Shown here piece after piece: positions 7,166-16,431 of a DNA stretch of 53,258 bases. Position 1 is the first letter of the stretch. Each line of letters opens with the position of its first letter. Source of the DNA: Oxalobacteraceae bacterium (GTDB lineage Bacteria > Pseudomonadota > Gammaproteobacteria > Burkholderiales > Burkholderiaceae_D). The position numbers and the translations under genes were made by a program. The notes under the pieces are model-generated. The model saw only the letters and a program-made list of their open reading frames with translations, was not told the DNA's origin and searched no databases. The stretch lies in NCBI GenBank assembly GCA_021768485.1, contig JAIZVZ010000017.1, positions 1-53,258 on the forward strand, given 5' to 3'.

Positions 7166-9745
7166 ATGAAATTCGACGTCGACCTGCATCGCCACACGAT
7201 CAAATTGCCCAACAGAGTTGGCGACGCCAGCACTGGCGAGCTGCGCCCGCTCGAAATGAGCGTGATCGATGCCGGCCCGGCCGACGCCGACGGCGACAAG
7301 TCGGCGGCGCCGACCATGGTCTTTCTGCACGGTCTGGGCGGCCGCGCCGCCTACTGGGCCGCGCAGATGGAGCAGTTCGAGGATGACTACCGGGTGGTGG
7401 CGCTCGACTTGCGCGGCCATGGTTATACCGATGCCCCCGACGAGAGCGACGGCGCGCGCTATGACGTGCCGGAACTGGTGGCCGATATCGCCAGCGCGCT
7501 CGATGTGCTGGGCGTGCCGCAGCGCTTCATCCTGGTCTGCCATTCCTTTGGCGGCGCTTTGGCGGCCGATTTCGTCAACCGTTTCCCGGACCGCGTTTCG
7601 GCTTTGGTGATCATCGCGTCGGCGGTGCGCTTCCGCCTGCGTTGGCCCGGACGCCTGTTGCTGCGGGTGCCGCCGAGGATACTGGGGCGCTGCCTGGCCC
7701 TGCTGCCGCTGGTGAGCAAGGCCAGTGCGCATCTGTGGCCGCCGGCCCATGTGATCTATCTGCAAAACAAAAACGGCCTGGCGCCGTGGGACGGCAGCGC
7801 CTTGCTGGCCTCGATCCAGACCCCGACCCTGGTCATTCTCGGCCACCGCGACATCCTGTTTTCGGCGGCCTCTTACGAAGCCGTGGCACATCTGATCCCG
7901 GGTGCCGAACAAGTGGTGATACCGGTCTCGGCGCATCAGGTCATGGTCGAGCGGCCGGACGCCGTCAATCGCGCCATCGAACGTTTTTTGCAGGCGCAGG
8001 GCGATCCGCTGGCGCTGGCCGGGGCGCGGCGCGCGCACCGGGCTGCGCGCCGCGCCGCCCGCAAGGAGATGGAACAGCAGCGGCCGTGGCTGAAATTCTA
8101 CGACGCCCGTACGCCGCACCGCATCAAGATGCCGTCGGTGCCGCTGCCGCGCCTGCTGGAAGCGACCGCGCGCCGCTTCGGCAGCACCACCGCCCTGTAT
8201 TTTTTCGGCCGCACGATCAGCTGGCGCGAACTCGACAAGCTGGCCGAGCGTTTTGCGCACGGCTTGATCAAGCGCGGCATCAAGCCCGGCGAGCGTGTCA
8301 TGCTGGTGCTGCCGAATATGCCGCAATGGGTGATCGCATACTACGGCATCTTGAAGGCTGGCGGCATTGCGGTACTGGTCGATGCCGGTATCGACGAGCA
8401 GCACCTGCTCGACCGCGTGCAGCAATCGCGGACGGTGATGCTGGTCACCAGCAACGAGCGCCACGCGGCCTTGCGCGAGCTGCTGCCGAGCGATCCGCGC
8501 GCTGCCGGCTTGCGGCGCGTGGTACTGGCCCTGCCGCAGCGCTATATGGGCTGGCGCGAGAAAATCACGTTTGCCGGCACCTATATCCGCGGCTGGCTGC
8601 GCACGCCGCGCTGGCTGCAGTCGAAGGCCCAGCGCATCGCCTTTCGCCGCTATTTTTCGCGCTTTAGCGAAATGATCCACGGCCGCACGGTGCCGCTCGA
8701 CCTGACGCTGGACATCGATGCGGTGGCGGCCATCGTCTACACGCACGGCATCACCGGGGCGCCGATGGCGGTGCCGCTGACGCACCGCAATCTGGCGGCC
8801 AATGCCTTGCAGCTGCGCCACTGGCTGCCCGAAGCACGCCCCGGCGACGAACGTTTTCTGGCCCAGTTACGGCTCTCGAGCGTCTACGGCCTGACGGGCT
8901 TGCTGCATCTGGGGGTATATCTCGGCGCCAGCCTGATTCTGCTGCCCGACGCCAGCCTGCCTGAACTGCTGAAGGCGGTGCAGCGCCTGCAGCCGACGTA
9001 TTTCCCGACCACGCCCGATGTCGTGCGGCGCCTGTCCTATGTCAGCGGCGTGCGGCGTTACGGCCTGGCCTCGATTCGTGTCTGCGCGGTCAGCGGCGCG
9101 CCGCTGCCGCTCGAGATCCGCGAGGAATTCGAAAAAATCACGCGCGGGCGCCTGATCGATGCCTACGGCCTGAGCGAGGCGGGGCCGGCGGTGCTGGCCA
9201 TGCCGCTGGCGAGCCGGCGCGGGGCCGGCGCGGTCGGCGTCGCCTTGCCCGATACCGAGGTCAAGATCGTCGACCTCGATAGCGGGCGTGATGCCGGTCC
9301 CGACATGCCCGGCCAGTTATGGGTGCGCGGCCCGCAGGTATTTGCCGGCTATGATATGCTTGCGGCCGGCGATGCGGCTGGAAGCGCAAGGCAAATCTTG
9401 CGCCACGGCACTGATGGCGGCGGCGACTGGCTCGTTACCGGCGACATCGCCAGCATCGATGAAGACGGCTTCGTCACGCTGGTCGACCGCGAGCAAAACA
9501 TCCTGGTGCGCGATGGCTTGCGCATATTCCCGCGCAAGGTAGAAGAAATCCTGTTTGAACATCCGGCCGTCGCCCTGGCAAGCGTCAAGGCGGTGCCCGA
9601 TGCGGACGGTTATATGAAATTACGAGCCTCCGTTTTGATACATCGCAATATGCATGTCGAAGCAAAAGAATTATTGAGCTTTGTTTCAAAGTACTTGCGT
9701 GCCAGTGCTGTGCCCGATAGCATCTCAATCGAATACCCGCAATGA
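7166..9745 (+). CDS. Fused alpha/beta hydrolase - AMP-dependent acyl ligase-like protein
   Basis: The 859-residue product joins two enzymes. The first is an N-terminal alpha/beta hydrolase (about 1-285): oxyanion motif HGLGG, nucleophile elbow CHSFGG (Ser127), and candidate acid Asp229 and His257. A basic linker follows, then a ligase-like domain (about 315-859) of the acyl-CoA synthetase superfamily. In the ligase half the A5 motif YGLSEAGP (from 667) and A7 GD (Asp760) are present. The A3 phosphate loop reads YTHGITGAPM (from 525), lacking the usual lysine and second Ser/Thr. The protein ends at IEYPQ, before the A10 motif with its catalytic Lys. An ATG 42 bases upstream is also possible. 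fadD starts 61 bases downstream. Actinobacterial OleBC is a fusion of the same general kind, but no oleA/oleD is nearby and OleB uses an Asp nucleophile. The function is unknown, and ligase activity is doubtful. Confidence 0.85.
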   Translation: MKFDVDLHRHTIKLPNRVGDASTGELRPLEMSVIDAGPADADGDKSAAPTMVFLHGLGGRAAYWAAQMEQFEDDYRVVALDLRGHGYTDAPDESDGARYDVPELVADIASALDVLGVPQRFILVCHSFGGALAADFVNRFPDRVSALVIIASAVRFRLRWPGRLLLRVPPRILGRCLALLPLVSKASAHLWPPAHVIYLQNKNGLAPWDGSALLASIQTPTLVILGHRDILFSAASYEAVAHLIPGAEQVVIPVSAHQVMVERPDAVNRAIERFLQAQGDPLALAGARRAHRAARRAARKEMEQQRPWLKFYDARTPHRIKMPSVPLPRLLEATARRFGSTTALYFFGRTISWRELDKLAERFAHGLIKRGIKPGERVMLVLPNMPQWVIAYYGILKAGGIAVLVDAGIDEQHLLDRVQQSRTVMLVTSNERHAALRELLPSDPRAAGLRRVVLALPQRYMGWREKITFAGTYIRGWLRTPRWLQSKAQRIAFRRYFSRFSEMIHGRTVPLDLTLDIDAVAAIVYTHGITGAPMAVPLTHRNLAANALQLRHWLPEARPGDERFLAQLRLSSVYGLTGLLHLGVYLGASLILLPDASLPELLKAVQRLQPTYFPTTPDVVRRLSYVSGVRRYGLASIRVCAVSGAPLPLEIREEFEKITRGRLIDAYGLSEAGPAVLAMPLASRRGAGAVGVALPDTEVKIVDLDSGRDAGPDMPGQLWVRGPQVFAGYDMLAAGDAAGSARQILRHGTDGGGDWLVTGDIASIDEDGFVTLVDREQNILVRDGLRIFPRKVEEILFEHPAVALASVKAVPDADGYMKLRASVLIHRNMHVEAKELLSFVSKYLRASAVPDSISIEYPQ

Positions 9746-9806
9746 GTGCACCAAGAGGCACAATAAAAAACAGTCCACGCGACTGATACCATACGGAGAC
9801 AAAAGG

Positions 9807-11489
9807 ATGGACAAATTTTGGCTGAAGTCATATCCGCCAGGCGTGCCTGCGGAGATCGATTGCACGCAATACCGTTCGCTGGCGCATTTGCTGGAAGACG
9901 CGTTTCGAAAATATGCCGACCGCAATGCCTATGTCTGCATGGACCGGTTTTTAAGCTATCGCGAACTCGATGAGCAGTCGCAGGCGATCGGCGCCTGGCT
10001 GCAAAACAGGGGGCTGGAAAAAGGCGCAAGAGTGGGCATCATGCTGCCCAATGTCTTGCAGTTCCCCGTCATTATGGCCGGGATATTGCGGGCCGGCTAT
10101 GCCGTGGTCAATATCAATCCGCTCTATACCGCGCGCGAATTGCTGCATCAGCTCAATGACTCGGGCGCCGAGGCAATTTTTGTCCTTGAAAATTTCGCTT
10201 CGGTACTCGAGGCCGTGATTGCCAAGACCCGCGTCAAGCACGTGGTCGTTTCCAGCATGGGCGATATGCTCGGCACGGTGAAAGGCACGATCGTCAATTT
10301 TGTGGTGCGTACCGTCAAGAAAATGGTGCCGGCATATTCCTTGCCGCATGCCGTGCGCTTCAAGGCCATGCAGGCCGAAGCTGCCCACCTCAGTTTGCGT
10401 CCGGTCGCCATCGGCCACGACGATATCGCTTTCTTGCAGTACACGGGCGGCACCACGGGCTTGGCCAAGGGCGCGATTTTGCTACATCGCAATGTGATCG
10501 CCAATGTCTTGCAAAACGAAGCCTGGCTGCAGCCGGGCCTGAAGTACGAGTCGCCCGATCACCAGATGATTTTCGTTTGCGCCTTGCCGCTGTATCACAT
10601 CTATGCGCTCAACATCTGCGCGCTGATGGGCAATCGGCTCGGCGCCCTCAATGTGCTCGTGCCCAATCCGCGCGACATTCCCGGTTTTGTGCGTGAACTG
10701 GCAAAGTACAAGGTCAATGTTTTCCCGGCCGTGAATACCTTGTACAACGCCGTGCTCAATAACGCCGATTTCCACAAGCTCGATTTTTCCAGCTATATGA
10801 TTTGCAATGGCGGCGGCATGGCCGTGCAAAAAAGCGTGGCCGACCGCTGGCTGGCGCTGACCGGTCGCCCCATCATCGAAGGTTATGGCCTGTCCGAGAC
10901 CTCGCCGGTGGTCAGTGTCAACCGCATCGATATCAGCGAATTCACCGGCACCATCGGCCTGCCGATTCCATCGACCGAGATCGCCATCCTCGACGATGAC
11001 GGCAAGGCGGTTGATTTTGGCCAGTCCGGTGAAATCGCCATCCGCGGGCCACAAGTCATGGCCGGCTACTGGAAGCGCGATGATGAAACGGCCAAAGTCA
11101 TGACGCCTGACGGTTTTTTCAAATCGGGCGATATCGGCGTCATGGATGAGGCCGGCTATCTGCGCATCGTTGACCGCAAAAAAGACATGATTCTGGTGTC
11201 GGGCTTTAACGTCTATCCGAACGAAATCGAAGAAGTGATTGCCTCGTTTCCAGGTGTACTCGAATGCGCGTGCATCGGCGTGCCCGACGAACATTCAGGC
11301 GAGGCAGTCAAACTATTTGTGATCAAGAAAGACCAGGGCTTGACGGTCGAAATGCTCGTTACGTATTGCAAACAAGAGCTGACCGGTTACAAGCGGCCGA
11401 AATATATCGAGTTCCGCTCGGAATTGCCGAAGTCAAATGTCGGCAAGATTCTTCGGCGCCAGTTGCGCGACGAGAAAAAAGCGGCCTGA
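9807..11489 (+). CDS. fadD: Long-chain fatty acid-CoA ligase
   Basis: This enzyme activates long-chain fatty acids to acyl-CoA with ATP, at the inner face of the membrane, for beta-oxidation or lipid synthesis. The 560-residue length equals that of E. coli FadD. All adenylate-forming motifs are intact: A3 YTGGTTGLAKG, A5 GYGLSETSP, A7 SGDIGVMDE, A8 VDRKKDMILVSGFNVYPNE, and A10 PKSNVGKILRR with the catalytic lysine. The start at 9807 is chosen because of the AGGAG-like GGAGACAAAAGG site just upstream. The open frame extends 42 codons further, but those overlap the preceding gene and look unlike FadD. It probably forms an operon with the hydrolase/ligase fusion 61 bases upstream. Confidence 0.93.
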   Translation: MDKFWLKSYPPGVPAEIDCTQYRSLAHLLEDAFRKYADRNAYVCMDRFLSYRELDEQSQAIGAWLQNRGLEKGARVGIMLPNVLQFPVIMAGILRAGYAVVNINPLYTARELLHQLNDSGAEAIFVLENFASVLEAVIAKTRVKHVVVSSMGDMLGTVKGTIVNFVVRTVKKMVPAYSLPHAVRFKAMQAEAAHLSLRPVAIGHDDIAFLQYTGGTTGLAKGAILLHRNVIANVLQNEAWLQPGLKYESPDHQMIFVCALPLYHIYALNICALMGNRLGALNVLVPNPRDIPGFVRELAKYKVNVFPAVNTLYNAVLNNADFHKLDFSSYMICNGGGMAVQKSVADRWLALTGRPIIEGYGLSETSPVVSVNRIDISEFTGTIGLPIPSTEIAILDDDGKAVDFGQSGEIAIRGPQVMAGYWKRDDETAKVMTPDGFFKSGDIGVMDEAGYLRIVDRKKDMILVSGFNVYPNEIEEVIASFPGVLECACIGVPDEHSGEAVKLFVIKKDQGLTVEMLVTYCKQELTGYKRPKYIEFRSELPKSNVGKILRRQLRDEKKAA

Positions 11490-11542
11490 GCCAGCACGCT
11501 GCCGCCCGCGGCCCTGTCTTGCGCCCGCTTGCCTGTAGTGTT

Positions 11543-11578
11543 TGCCTGTGGCCGGCTCAGTCCGGCTATTGGCAGGCA
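11543..11578. other. Imperfect hairpin between convergent fadD and yciA
   Basis: TGCCTG (11543-11548) pairs with CAGGCA (11573-11578), and GCCGG (11551-11555) with CCGGC (11562-11566), with an asymmetric internal loop. There is no T-tract. It lies in the 260-base spacer between convergent genes, where I see no gene. It could be a weak terminator or a 3'-end stabilising structure. Confidence 0.45.
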
Positions 11579-11749
11579 CGCAAGTCGATGCGCACAACAG
11601 TGCCGGTCCGTGGCGCCGAATCGACGCTCCAGGCCAGAAAAAAACGCTATCGCGGCCCTGCGCGCCAGACGGCGACATGAGGTTTTCTTGCGATACGAAA
11701 AGCCGTCGCTGTCTGGCGGCTTACATCAACAATCGGGCGGCTCTGCTGA

Positions 11750-12181
11750 CTAGCGGAAAATCAGCGATTCGAGCGGCGGCACGGGCCGCGGCCGGCGGTC
11801 TTCGCCGGTGGCGACATAGGTCAATGTCGCTTCGGTGACCTTGACGATGTTGGCCTGCAGGCGATTGCGTTCGGCATACACCTCAACATTGACGGTGATC
11901 GAGGTGTTGCCGACTTTGACCACTTCGGCGTAAAAAGACAGCAGGTCGCCGACAAATACGGGGTTCTTGAAAACGAATGAGTTGACCGCAATGGTGGCAA
12001 CGCGGCCGTTGGCGCGGCGCATGGCCGGCATACAGCCGGCGATGTCGACCTGCGACATGATCCAGCCGCCGAAGACGTCGCCATACATATTGGCATCGGA
12101 GGGCAGCGGCATGACGCGCAATTCGGGCATTTTTTGTGGAGGCAGGCCAACTGCCTGCAAATTGGGGGTAGGAATTTCCAT
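11750..12181 (-). CDS. yciA: Acyl-CoA thioesterase, YciA-type hotdog fold
   Basis: This enzyme hydrolyses short- to medium-chain acyl-CoA to the free acid and CoA. The 143-residue single hotdog domain has the family features MPLPSDANMYGDVFGGWIMSQ (with the catalytic-type Asn/Asp and GGW helix), an AVNSFVFKNPV strand, and GDLLSFYAEVVKVG. The C-terminal tail is Pro/Arg-rich. It is convergent with fadD, so the region holds an acyl-CoA-forming and an acyl-CoA-cleaving enzyme side by side, although they are not in one operon. Shine-Dalgarno support for the start is weak. Confidence 0.88.
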   Translation of the reverse strand: MEIPTPNLQAVGLPPQKMPELRVMPLPSDANMYGDVFGGWIMSQVDIAGCMPAMRRANGRVATIAVNSFVFKNPVFVGDLLSFYAEVVKVGNTSITVNVEVYAERNRLQANIVKVTEATLTYVATGEDRRPRPVPPLESLIFR

Positions 12182-12263
12182 GGTTATTCTTCGCTTATCG
12201 TCCTAAAAATCTGTGAAACGCTACAATCAACATAGATTGAATCATAAAAGACCGGTCAATGCC

Positions 12264-14207
12264 ATGCGCCATCGTATAAATTCCCCATCTTCTCGCCAGA
12301 ATACCGCCGGCGCAGGCCCTCGCGGCAGCGATTGGGCCACGCTCAAGACCTTGTTGCCCTATCTTTGGACCTATAAATGGCGTGTCATGCTGGCGCTGGC
12401 CTTTCTGGTCGGCGCCAAACTGGCCAATGTCGGCGTGCCGCTGGTGCTCAAAAAACTGATCGACAGCCTGTCCCTGCATGGCGGCGATGCGCGGGCCATC
12501 GTGGTCCTGCCGCTAGCGCTGCTGGTGGCGTACGGCGCATTGCGCCTCTCGACCACGCTGTTTACCGAGCTGCGCGAATTCGTGTTCGCCCGCGTCACCC
12601 AGCGCGCGGTGCGCACCATCGCACTGCGCGTATTTCGCCATCTGCATGCGCTGTCGCTGCGCTTTCATCTGAACCGGCAAACCGGCGGCATGACGCGCGA
12701 TATCGAGCGCGGCACGCGCGGCGTGGCCTCGCTGGTCTCGTACACGCTGTTTAACATCTTGCCGACGCTGATAGAAATCACGCTGGTGCTCAGCTATCTG
12801 GTGCTGCATTACGATGTCTGGTTTTCAGTCATCACCGGCACCGCGCTGCTGACCTATATCGGCTTTACGATTACCGTTACCGACTGGCGCACGCATTTCA
12901 GGCGCACCATGAACGATCTCGATTCCAAGGCCAATACGCGCGCCATCGACTCGCTGATCAATTACGAAACGGTCAAATATTTCAGCAATGAAGAATACGA
13001 GGCGCAGCGCTACGACCACGGCCTGCAGCAATTCGAGAGCGCCGCCGTCAAGTCGCAGACTTCGCTGTCCCTGCTCAATACCGGCCAGTCGCTGATCATC
13101 GCCAGCGCCGTGACGCTGATTTTGTGGCGCGCCACGCAAGGCGTGATCGACGGTTCGATGACGCTCGGCGACCTGGTGCTGGTCAATACCTTCATGATCC
13201 AGTTATATATTCCGCTCAATTTCCTTGGTGTGATCTACCGCGAAATCAAGCAAAGCCTGGCCGACATGGAGCGCCTGTTTTCGCTGCTCGAGCAAAACCG
13301 CGAGATACAGGATGCGCCGCAAGCCCAGCCGTTGCAGGTGAGCGGCGCCGAAGTGCGTTTTTCGCACGTCGATTTCAGCTATGAAGCGACACGCAACATC
13401 CTGTTCGATATCGACTTCACGATCGCCCCCGGCACCACTACCGCCGTGGTCGGGCACAGCGGCTCGGGCAAGTCGACGCTGTCGCGCCTGCTGTTTCGTT
13501 TTTATGACGTCAATGCCGGCGCCATCATGATAGACGGCCAGGATGTGCGCAGCGTGACGCAGGCTTCGCTGCGGCGCGCGATCGGCATCGTGCCGCAGGA
13601 TACGGTCTTGTTTAACGACAGCATCGAATACAACATCGCCTATGGCAAGCCGGGCGCCTCGCGGGCCGAGGTCGAGGCCGCCGCGCGCGCCGCCTCGATT
13701 CACGATTTCATCATGTCGTTGCCCGACGGCTATGCCTCGATGGTCGGCGAGCGCGGCCTGAAATTGTCGGGCGGAGAAAAGCAGCGGGTCGCCATCGCCC
13801 GCACCTTGCTGAAAAATCCGTCGATCCTGATTTTCGACGAAGCGACCTCGGCCCTCGATTCGAAAGCCGAGCAAGAGATCCAGGCCCAGCTCAAGGAAAT
13901 CGCGCGCGAGCGCAGTACGCTGATCATTGCCCATCGGCTATCGACGATTGCCGACGCCGCCCAGATTCTGGTGCAGGATCACGGCCGCATCGTCGAGCGC
14001 GGCACGCATGGCGCGCTGCTGGCATTGAATGGGGTGTATGCCCAGATGTGGGCGCGCCAGCAGGCCGGTTTCGACGAAGCCAGCGAAGCGCTGGCCAATG
14101 CCGCCGAGCTTGCGCCCGAGGTGGCGGCCGAAGTGGCGTCCACTGTCGCCGCCTCGGCCGCCGCCAGCGCCGCGGTGCGGCCGGTGATCGAAGAAGTGCT
14201 TAAATAA
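12264..14207 (+). CDS. Atm1-type ABC exporter (fused permease-ATPase)
   Basis: The 647-residue half-transporter belongs to the ATM1/HMT1 group, which in bacteria and mitochondria exports glutathione-type or metal-thiol conjugates. The N-terminal membrane domain has about six helices (first near KWRVMLALAFLVGAK), with the characteristic SLINYETVKYFSNE motif that follows helix IV. The nucleotide-binding domain has Walker A GHSGSGKST (about 397-405), signature LSGGEKQR (about 501), Walker B ILIFDEATSALD (about 521-532) and the H-loop IIAHRLST. An Ala-rich tail of about 45 residues is unusual. The frame is open to a GTG at 12213, but the ATG at 12264 fits better with a TACAAT at 12222. The substrate is inferred from the family only. 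Confidence 0.88.
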   Translation: MRHRINSPSSRQNTAGAGPRGSDWATLKTLLPYLWTYKWRVMLALAFLVGAKLANVGVPLVLKKLIDSLSLHGGDARAIVVLPLALLVAYGALRLSTTLFTELREFVFARVTQRAVRTIALRVFRHLHALSLRFHLNRQTGGMTRDIERGTRGVASLVSYTLFNILPTLIEITLVLSYLVLHYDVWFSVITGTALLTYIGFTITVTDWRTHFRRTMNDLDSKANTRAIDSLINYETVKYFSNEEYEAQRYDHGLQQFESAAVKSQTSLSLLNTGQSLIIASAVTLILWRATQGVIDGSMTLGDLVLVNTFMIQLYIPLNFLGVIYREIKQSLADMERLFSLLEQNREIQDAPQAQPLQVSGAEVRFSHVDFSYEATRNILFDIDFTIAPGTTTAVVGHSGSGKSTLSRLLFRFYDVNAGAIMIDGQDVRSVTQASLRRAIGIVPQDTVLFNDSIEYNIAYGKPGASRAEVEAAARAASIHDFIMSLPDGYASMVGERGLKLSGGEKQRVAIARTLLKNPSILIFDEATSALDSKAEQEIQAQLKEIARERSTLIIAHRLSTIADAAQILVQDHGRIVERGTHGALLALNGVYAQMWARQQAGFDEASEALANAAELAPEVAAEVASTVAASAAASAAVRPVIEEVLK

Positions 14208-14235
14208 CCGTGCTCAAATAAAAGCGCCTAAATAA

Positions 14236-15495
14236 TCAGGGAAGACGGACGTCGCCCAGCGGCAGCGGAATCGGCGCCACCAGCTCGCCCTCCCATTTGG
14301 CGATGATGGCGGTGGCGATGCTGTTGCCGACCACATTGGTGGCCGAGCGGCCCATGTCGAGGAAATGGTCGACGCCGATCAAGAGCAGCAAGCCCGCTTC
14401 GGGAATATTGAATTGGCCCAGCGTGGCGGCGATCACCACCAGCGAGGCGCGCGGCACGCCGGCAATGCCTTTCGACGTGAGCATCAGCACGGCCATCATC
14501 CAGATCTGCTGCGACAGCGTCATCTCGATACCGTAAGCTTGGGCGATGAAGACCGTGGCGAAGGTGCAGTACATCATGGAACCGTCGAGATTGAATGAAT
14601 AGCCGATCGGCAGCACAAAGGAGGCGATGCGGTTGCGCACGCCGAAGCGTTCGAGGCCTTCGAGCGTCTTCGGATAGGCCGCTTCGCTGGATGCCGTCGA
14701 AAAAGCCAGCAGCACCGGCCCGCGCACTTCGCGGATCAAATGGAATATGCGGCTTTTGAGGAATACGAAGCCGAGGAAAATGAGCGTCATCCACAACAGC
14801 AGCATGCCGAGGTAAAACTCGCCCATGAAGACCCCATACTGCGCCAGCACGCCGGCGCCGCTTTTGGCGATGGTGGCGGTGACGGCGGCAAAGACGGCCA
14901 GCGGCGCCATATACATGACATAGCCGGTCACCTTGAGCATGACGTGGGCCAGGCTGTCGAGGGCATCGACCAGTGGCGCGGCCTTGGTGCCGATGGCTGC
15001 CGCGCCCATGCCGAAAAAGAGCGAAAAGACCACGATTTGCAGGATTTCATTTTTTGCCATGCCGTCGACGATCGAGGCCGGCACCAGATGGACGATGAAT
15101 TCCTTGAGCGACAAGCCGCTGGCGGCGATGCCCGAGGTCGAGCCGGCCAGCGGCAGGTGCGAGGCCAGGGCGTCGCCGGGGCGGAACAGGTTCACCAGAA
15201 TCAGGCCCAGCGTCAGCGAGACGACCGAAGCGAAGAAAAACCAGCCGAGCGTCTTGGCGCCGATGCGGCCCACCTCCTTGGCATCGCCCATCTTGGCGAT
15301 CCCGACCACCAGCGTCGAAAAGACGAGCGGGGCGATGATCATCTTAATCAGGCGTAAAAAAATCGTCGTCACCTGCGACAGGCCCTCGGCAAACGGCGCG
15401 GTGTCGGCCAGCGTCTTGTTGGCGATGTAGCCGACGGCGATGCCCAATATCAGGCCGATGAGGATAAACGACGTCAAACGGTTCGGTTTGTTCAT
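14236..15495 (-). CDS. Dicarboxylate/amino-acid:cation symporter (DctA/GltP family)
   Basis: This 419-residue inner-membrane carrier belongs to the DAACS family and imports C4-dicarboxylates or acidic amino acids with Na+ or H+. Visible marks are hydrophobic helices from residue 9 (SFILIGLILGIAVGYI), the serine-rich hairpin FSTASSEAAYPKTLEGLE, the NLDGSMMYC motif, and the substrate-site segment DHFLDMGRSATNVVGN. The start at 15495 has CAGGAACTGCATCGC before it. The frame is open 107 codons further upstream, but that extension is not family-like. It is divergent from the GlnQ-type ATPase. Substrate specificity (succinate versus glutamate) cannot be decided here. Confidence 0.9.
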   Translation of the reverse strand: MNKPNRLTSFILIGLILGIAVGYIANKTLADTAPFAEGLSQVTTIFLRLIKMIIAPLVFSTLVVGIAKMGDAKEVGRIGAKTLGWFFFASVVSLTLGLILVNLFRPGDALASHLPLAGSTSGIAASGLSLKEFIVHLVPASIVDGMAKNEILQIVVFSLFFGMGAAAIGTKAAPLVDALDSLAHVMLKVTGYVMYMAPLAVFAAVTATIAKSGAGVLAQYGVFMGEFYLGMLLLWMTLIFLGFVFLKSRIFHLIREVRGPVLLAFSTASSEAAYPKTLEGLERFGVRNRIASFVLPIGYSFNLDGSMMYCTFATVFIAQAYGIEMTLSQQIWMMAVLMLTSKGIAGVPRASLVVIAATLGQFNIPEAGLLLLIGVDHFLDMGRSATNVVGNSIATAIIAKWEGELVAPIPLPLGDVRLP

Positions 15496-15682
15496 GCGAT
15501 GCAGTTCCTGTTCGGATTTTTGTCCATAAATCGGTCGGGACAGCGCTGCCGGCAGAGTGCCGTGCGCGAGACGAGACGTAAATATGCTAGATATGACAAC
15601 AAGATTTGCAGTATCCTTGGCACGCCCGGCGCTGTCAAGCACGGGTAAAATGCTGGCAGACCATGCAGAGGCGATCGTGGCC

Positions 15683-16414
15683 ATGATTGAATTGATAAAT
15701 GTCAGTAAATGGTACGGCAGCGTGCAAGCCTTGCACAATTGTAGTGCATCGCTTGCCGCCGGCGAGGTCGTCGTGGTCTGCGGTCCATCCGGTTCGGGCA
15801 AATCGACGCTGCTCAAGACGATTAACGGTCTCGAGCCGTTCCAGCAGGGCCGGATCCGGGTCGGCGGCGTCGAGGTAGGCGATCGGGCGACCGATTTGCC
15901 GGCCTTGCGGGCGCGTATTGGTATGGTATTTCAGAATTTCGAGCTGTTTCCCCATCTCTCGGTGCACCAAAATCTGGCGCTGGCCCAGGTCAAAGTGCTC
16001 GGCCGCAGCCAATCGCAGGCGCGCGCCATGTGCCGGCATTTTCTGTCGCGGGTTGGCATGCTGGAGCAGCAAGACCGCATGCCGGCGCAATTGTCGGGCG
16101 GCCAGCAACAAAGGGTGGCCATCGCGCGCGCACTGGCGATGGAGCCGCTGGTCATGCTGTTTGACGAGCCGACCTCGGCGCTCGATCCGGAAGCGGTCGA
16201 GGAAGTGCTGGAGGTGATGGCGATGCTGGCGCACGATGGCATGACGATGCTGGTAGCCAGCCATGAGATGGGCTTTGCCAGAAAGGTCGCCGACCGCGTG
16301 CTGTTCATGGACCAGGGCGCCATTCTGGAAGACTGCAGCAAGGACGAATTTTTCGGCGCACGCGATGGCCTCGGCCCGCGCGCCAGCCGGTTTTTGGCAA
16401 AAATCATTCACTGA
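15683..16414 (+). CDS. Polar amino-acid ABC transporter ATP-binding protein (GlnQ-type), orphan
   Basis: This 243-residue ATPase subunit belongs to the PAAT family and powers uptake of polar amino acids such as glutamine or glutamate. It has Walker A GPSGSGKST (about 34-42), Q-loop MVFQNFELFPHLSV, signature LSGGQQQR, Walker B VMLFDEPTSALDPE and H-loop VASHEMGFA. The start at 15683 is preferred because MIELINVSKWYG is the family N-terminus and GAGGCGATCG precedes it. The frame is open a further 42 codons upstream. No permease or binding protein gene lies nearby: the next genes are a divergent symporter and pyrC. It must therefore serve components encoded elsewhere or be a relic. Confidence 0.9.
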   Translation: MIELINVSKWYGSVQALHNCSASLAAGEVVVVCGPSGSGKSTLLKTINGLEPFQQGRIRVGGVEVGDRATDLPALRARIGMVFQNFELFPHLSVHQNLALAQVKVLGRSQSQARAMCRHFLSRVGMLEQQDRMPAQLSGGQQQRVAIARALAMEPLVMLFDEPTSALDPEAVEEVLEVMAMLAHDGMTMLVASHEMGFARKVADRVLFMDQGAILEDCSKDEFFGARDGLGPRASRFLAKIIH

Positions 16415-16431
16415 AGCGCTTTTGCAGCCGA

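Noticed and set aside
7064-8821. A 585-codon minus-strand frame opposite the hydrolase/ligase fusion
   Set aside because: Composition is Arg/Gln/His-rich and motif-free; the plus strand encodes a full hydrolase and ligase domain.
7166-9745. Reading the fusion as OleBC (olefin/beta-lactone synthesis)
   Set aside because: No oleA or oleD nearby. The hydrolase nucleophile is a Ser in CHSFGG rather than the Asp of OleB, and the ligase core is degenerate.
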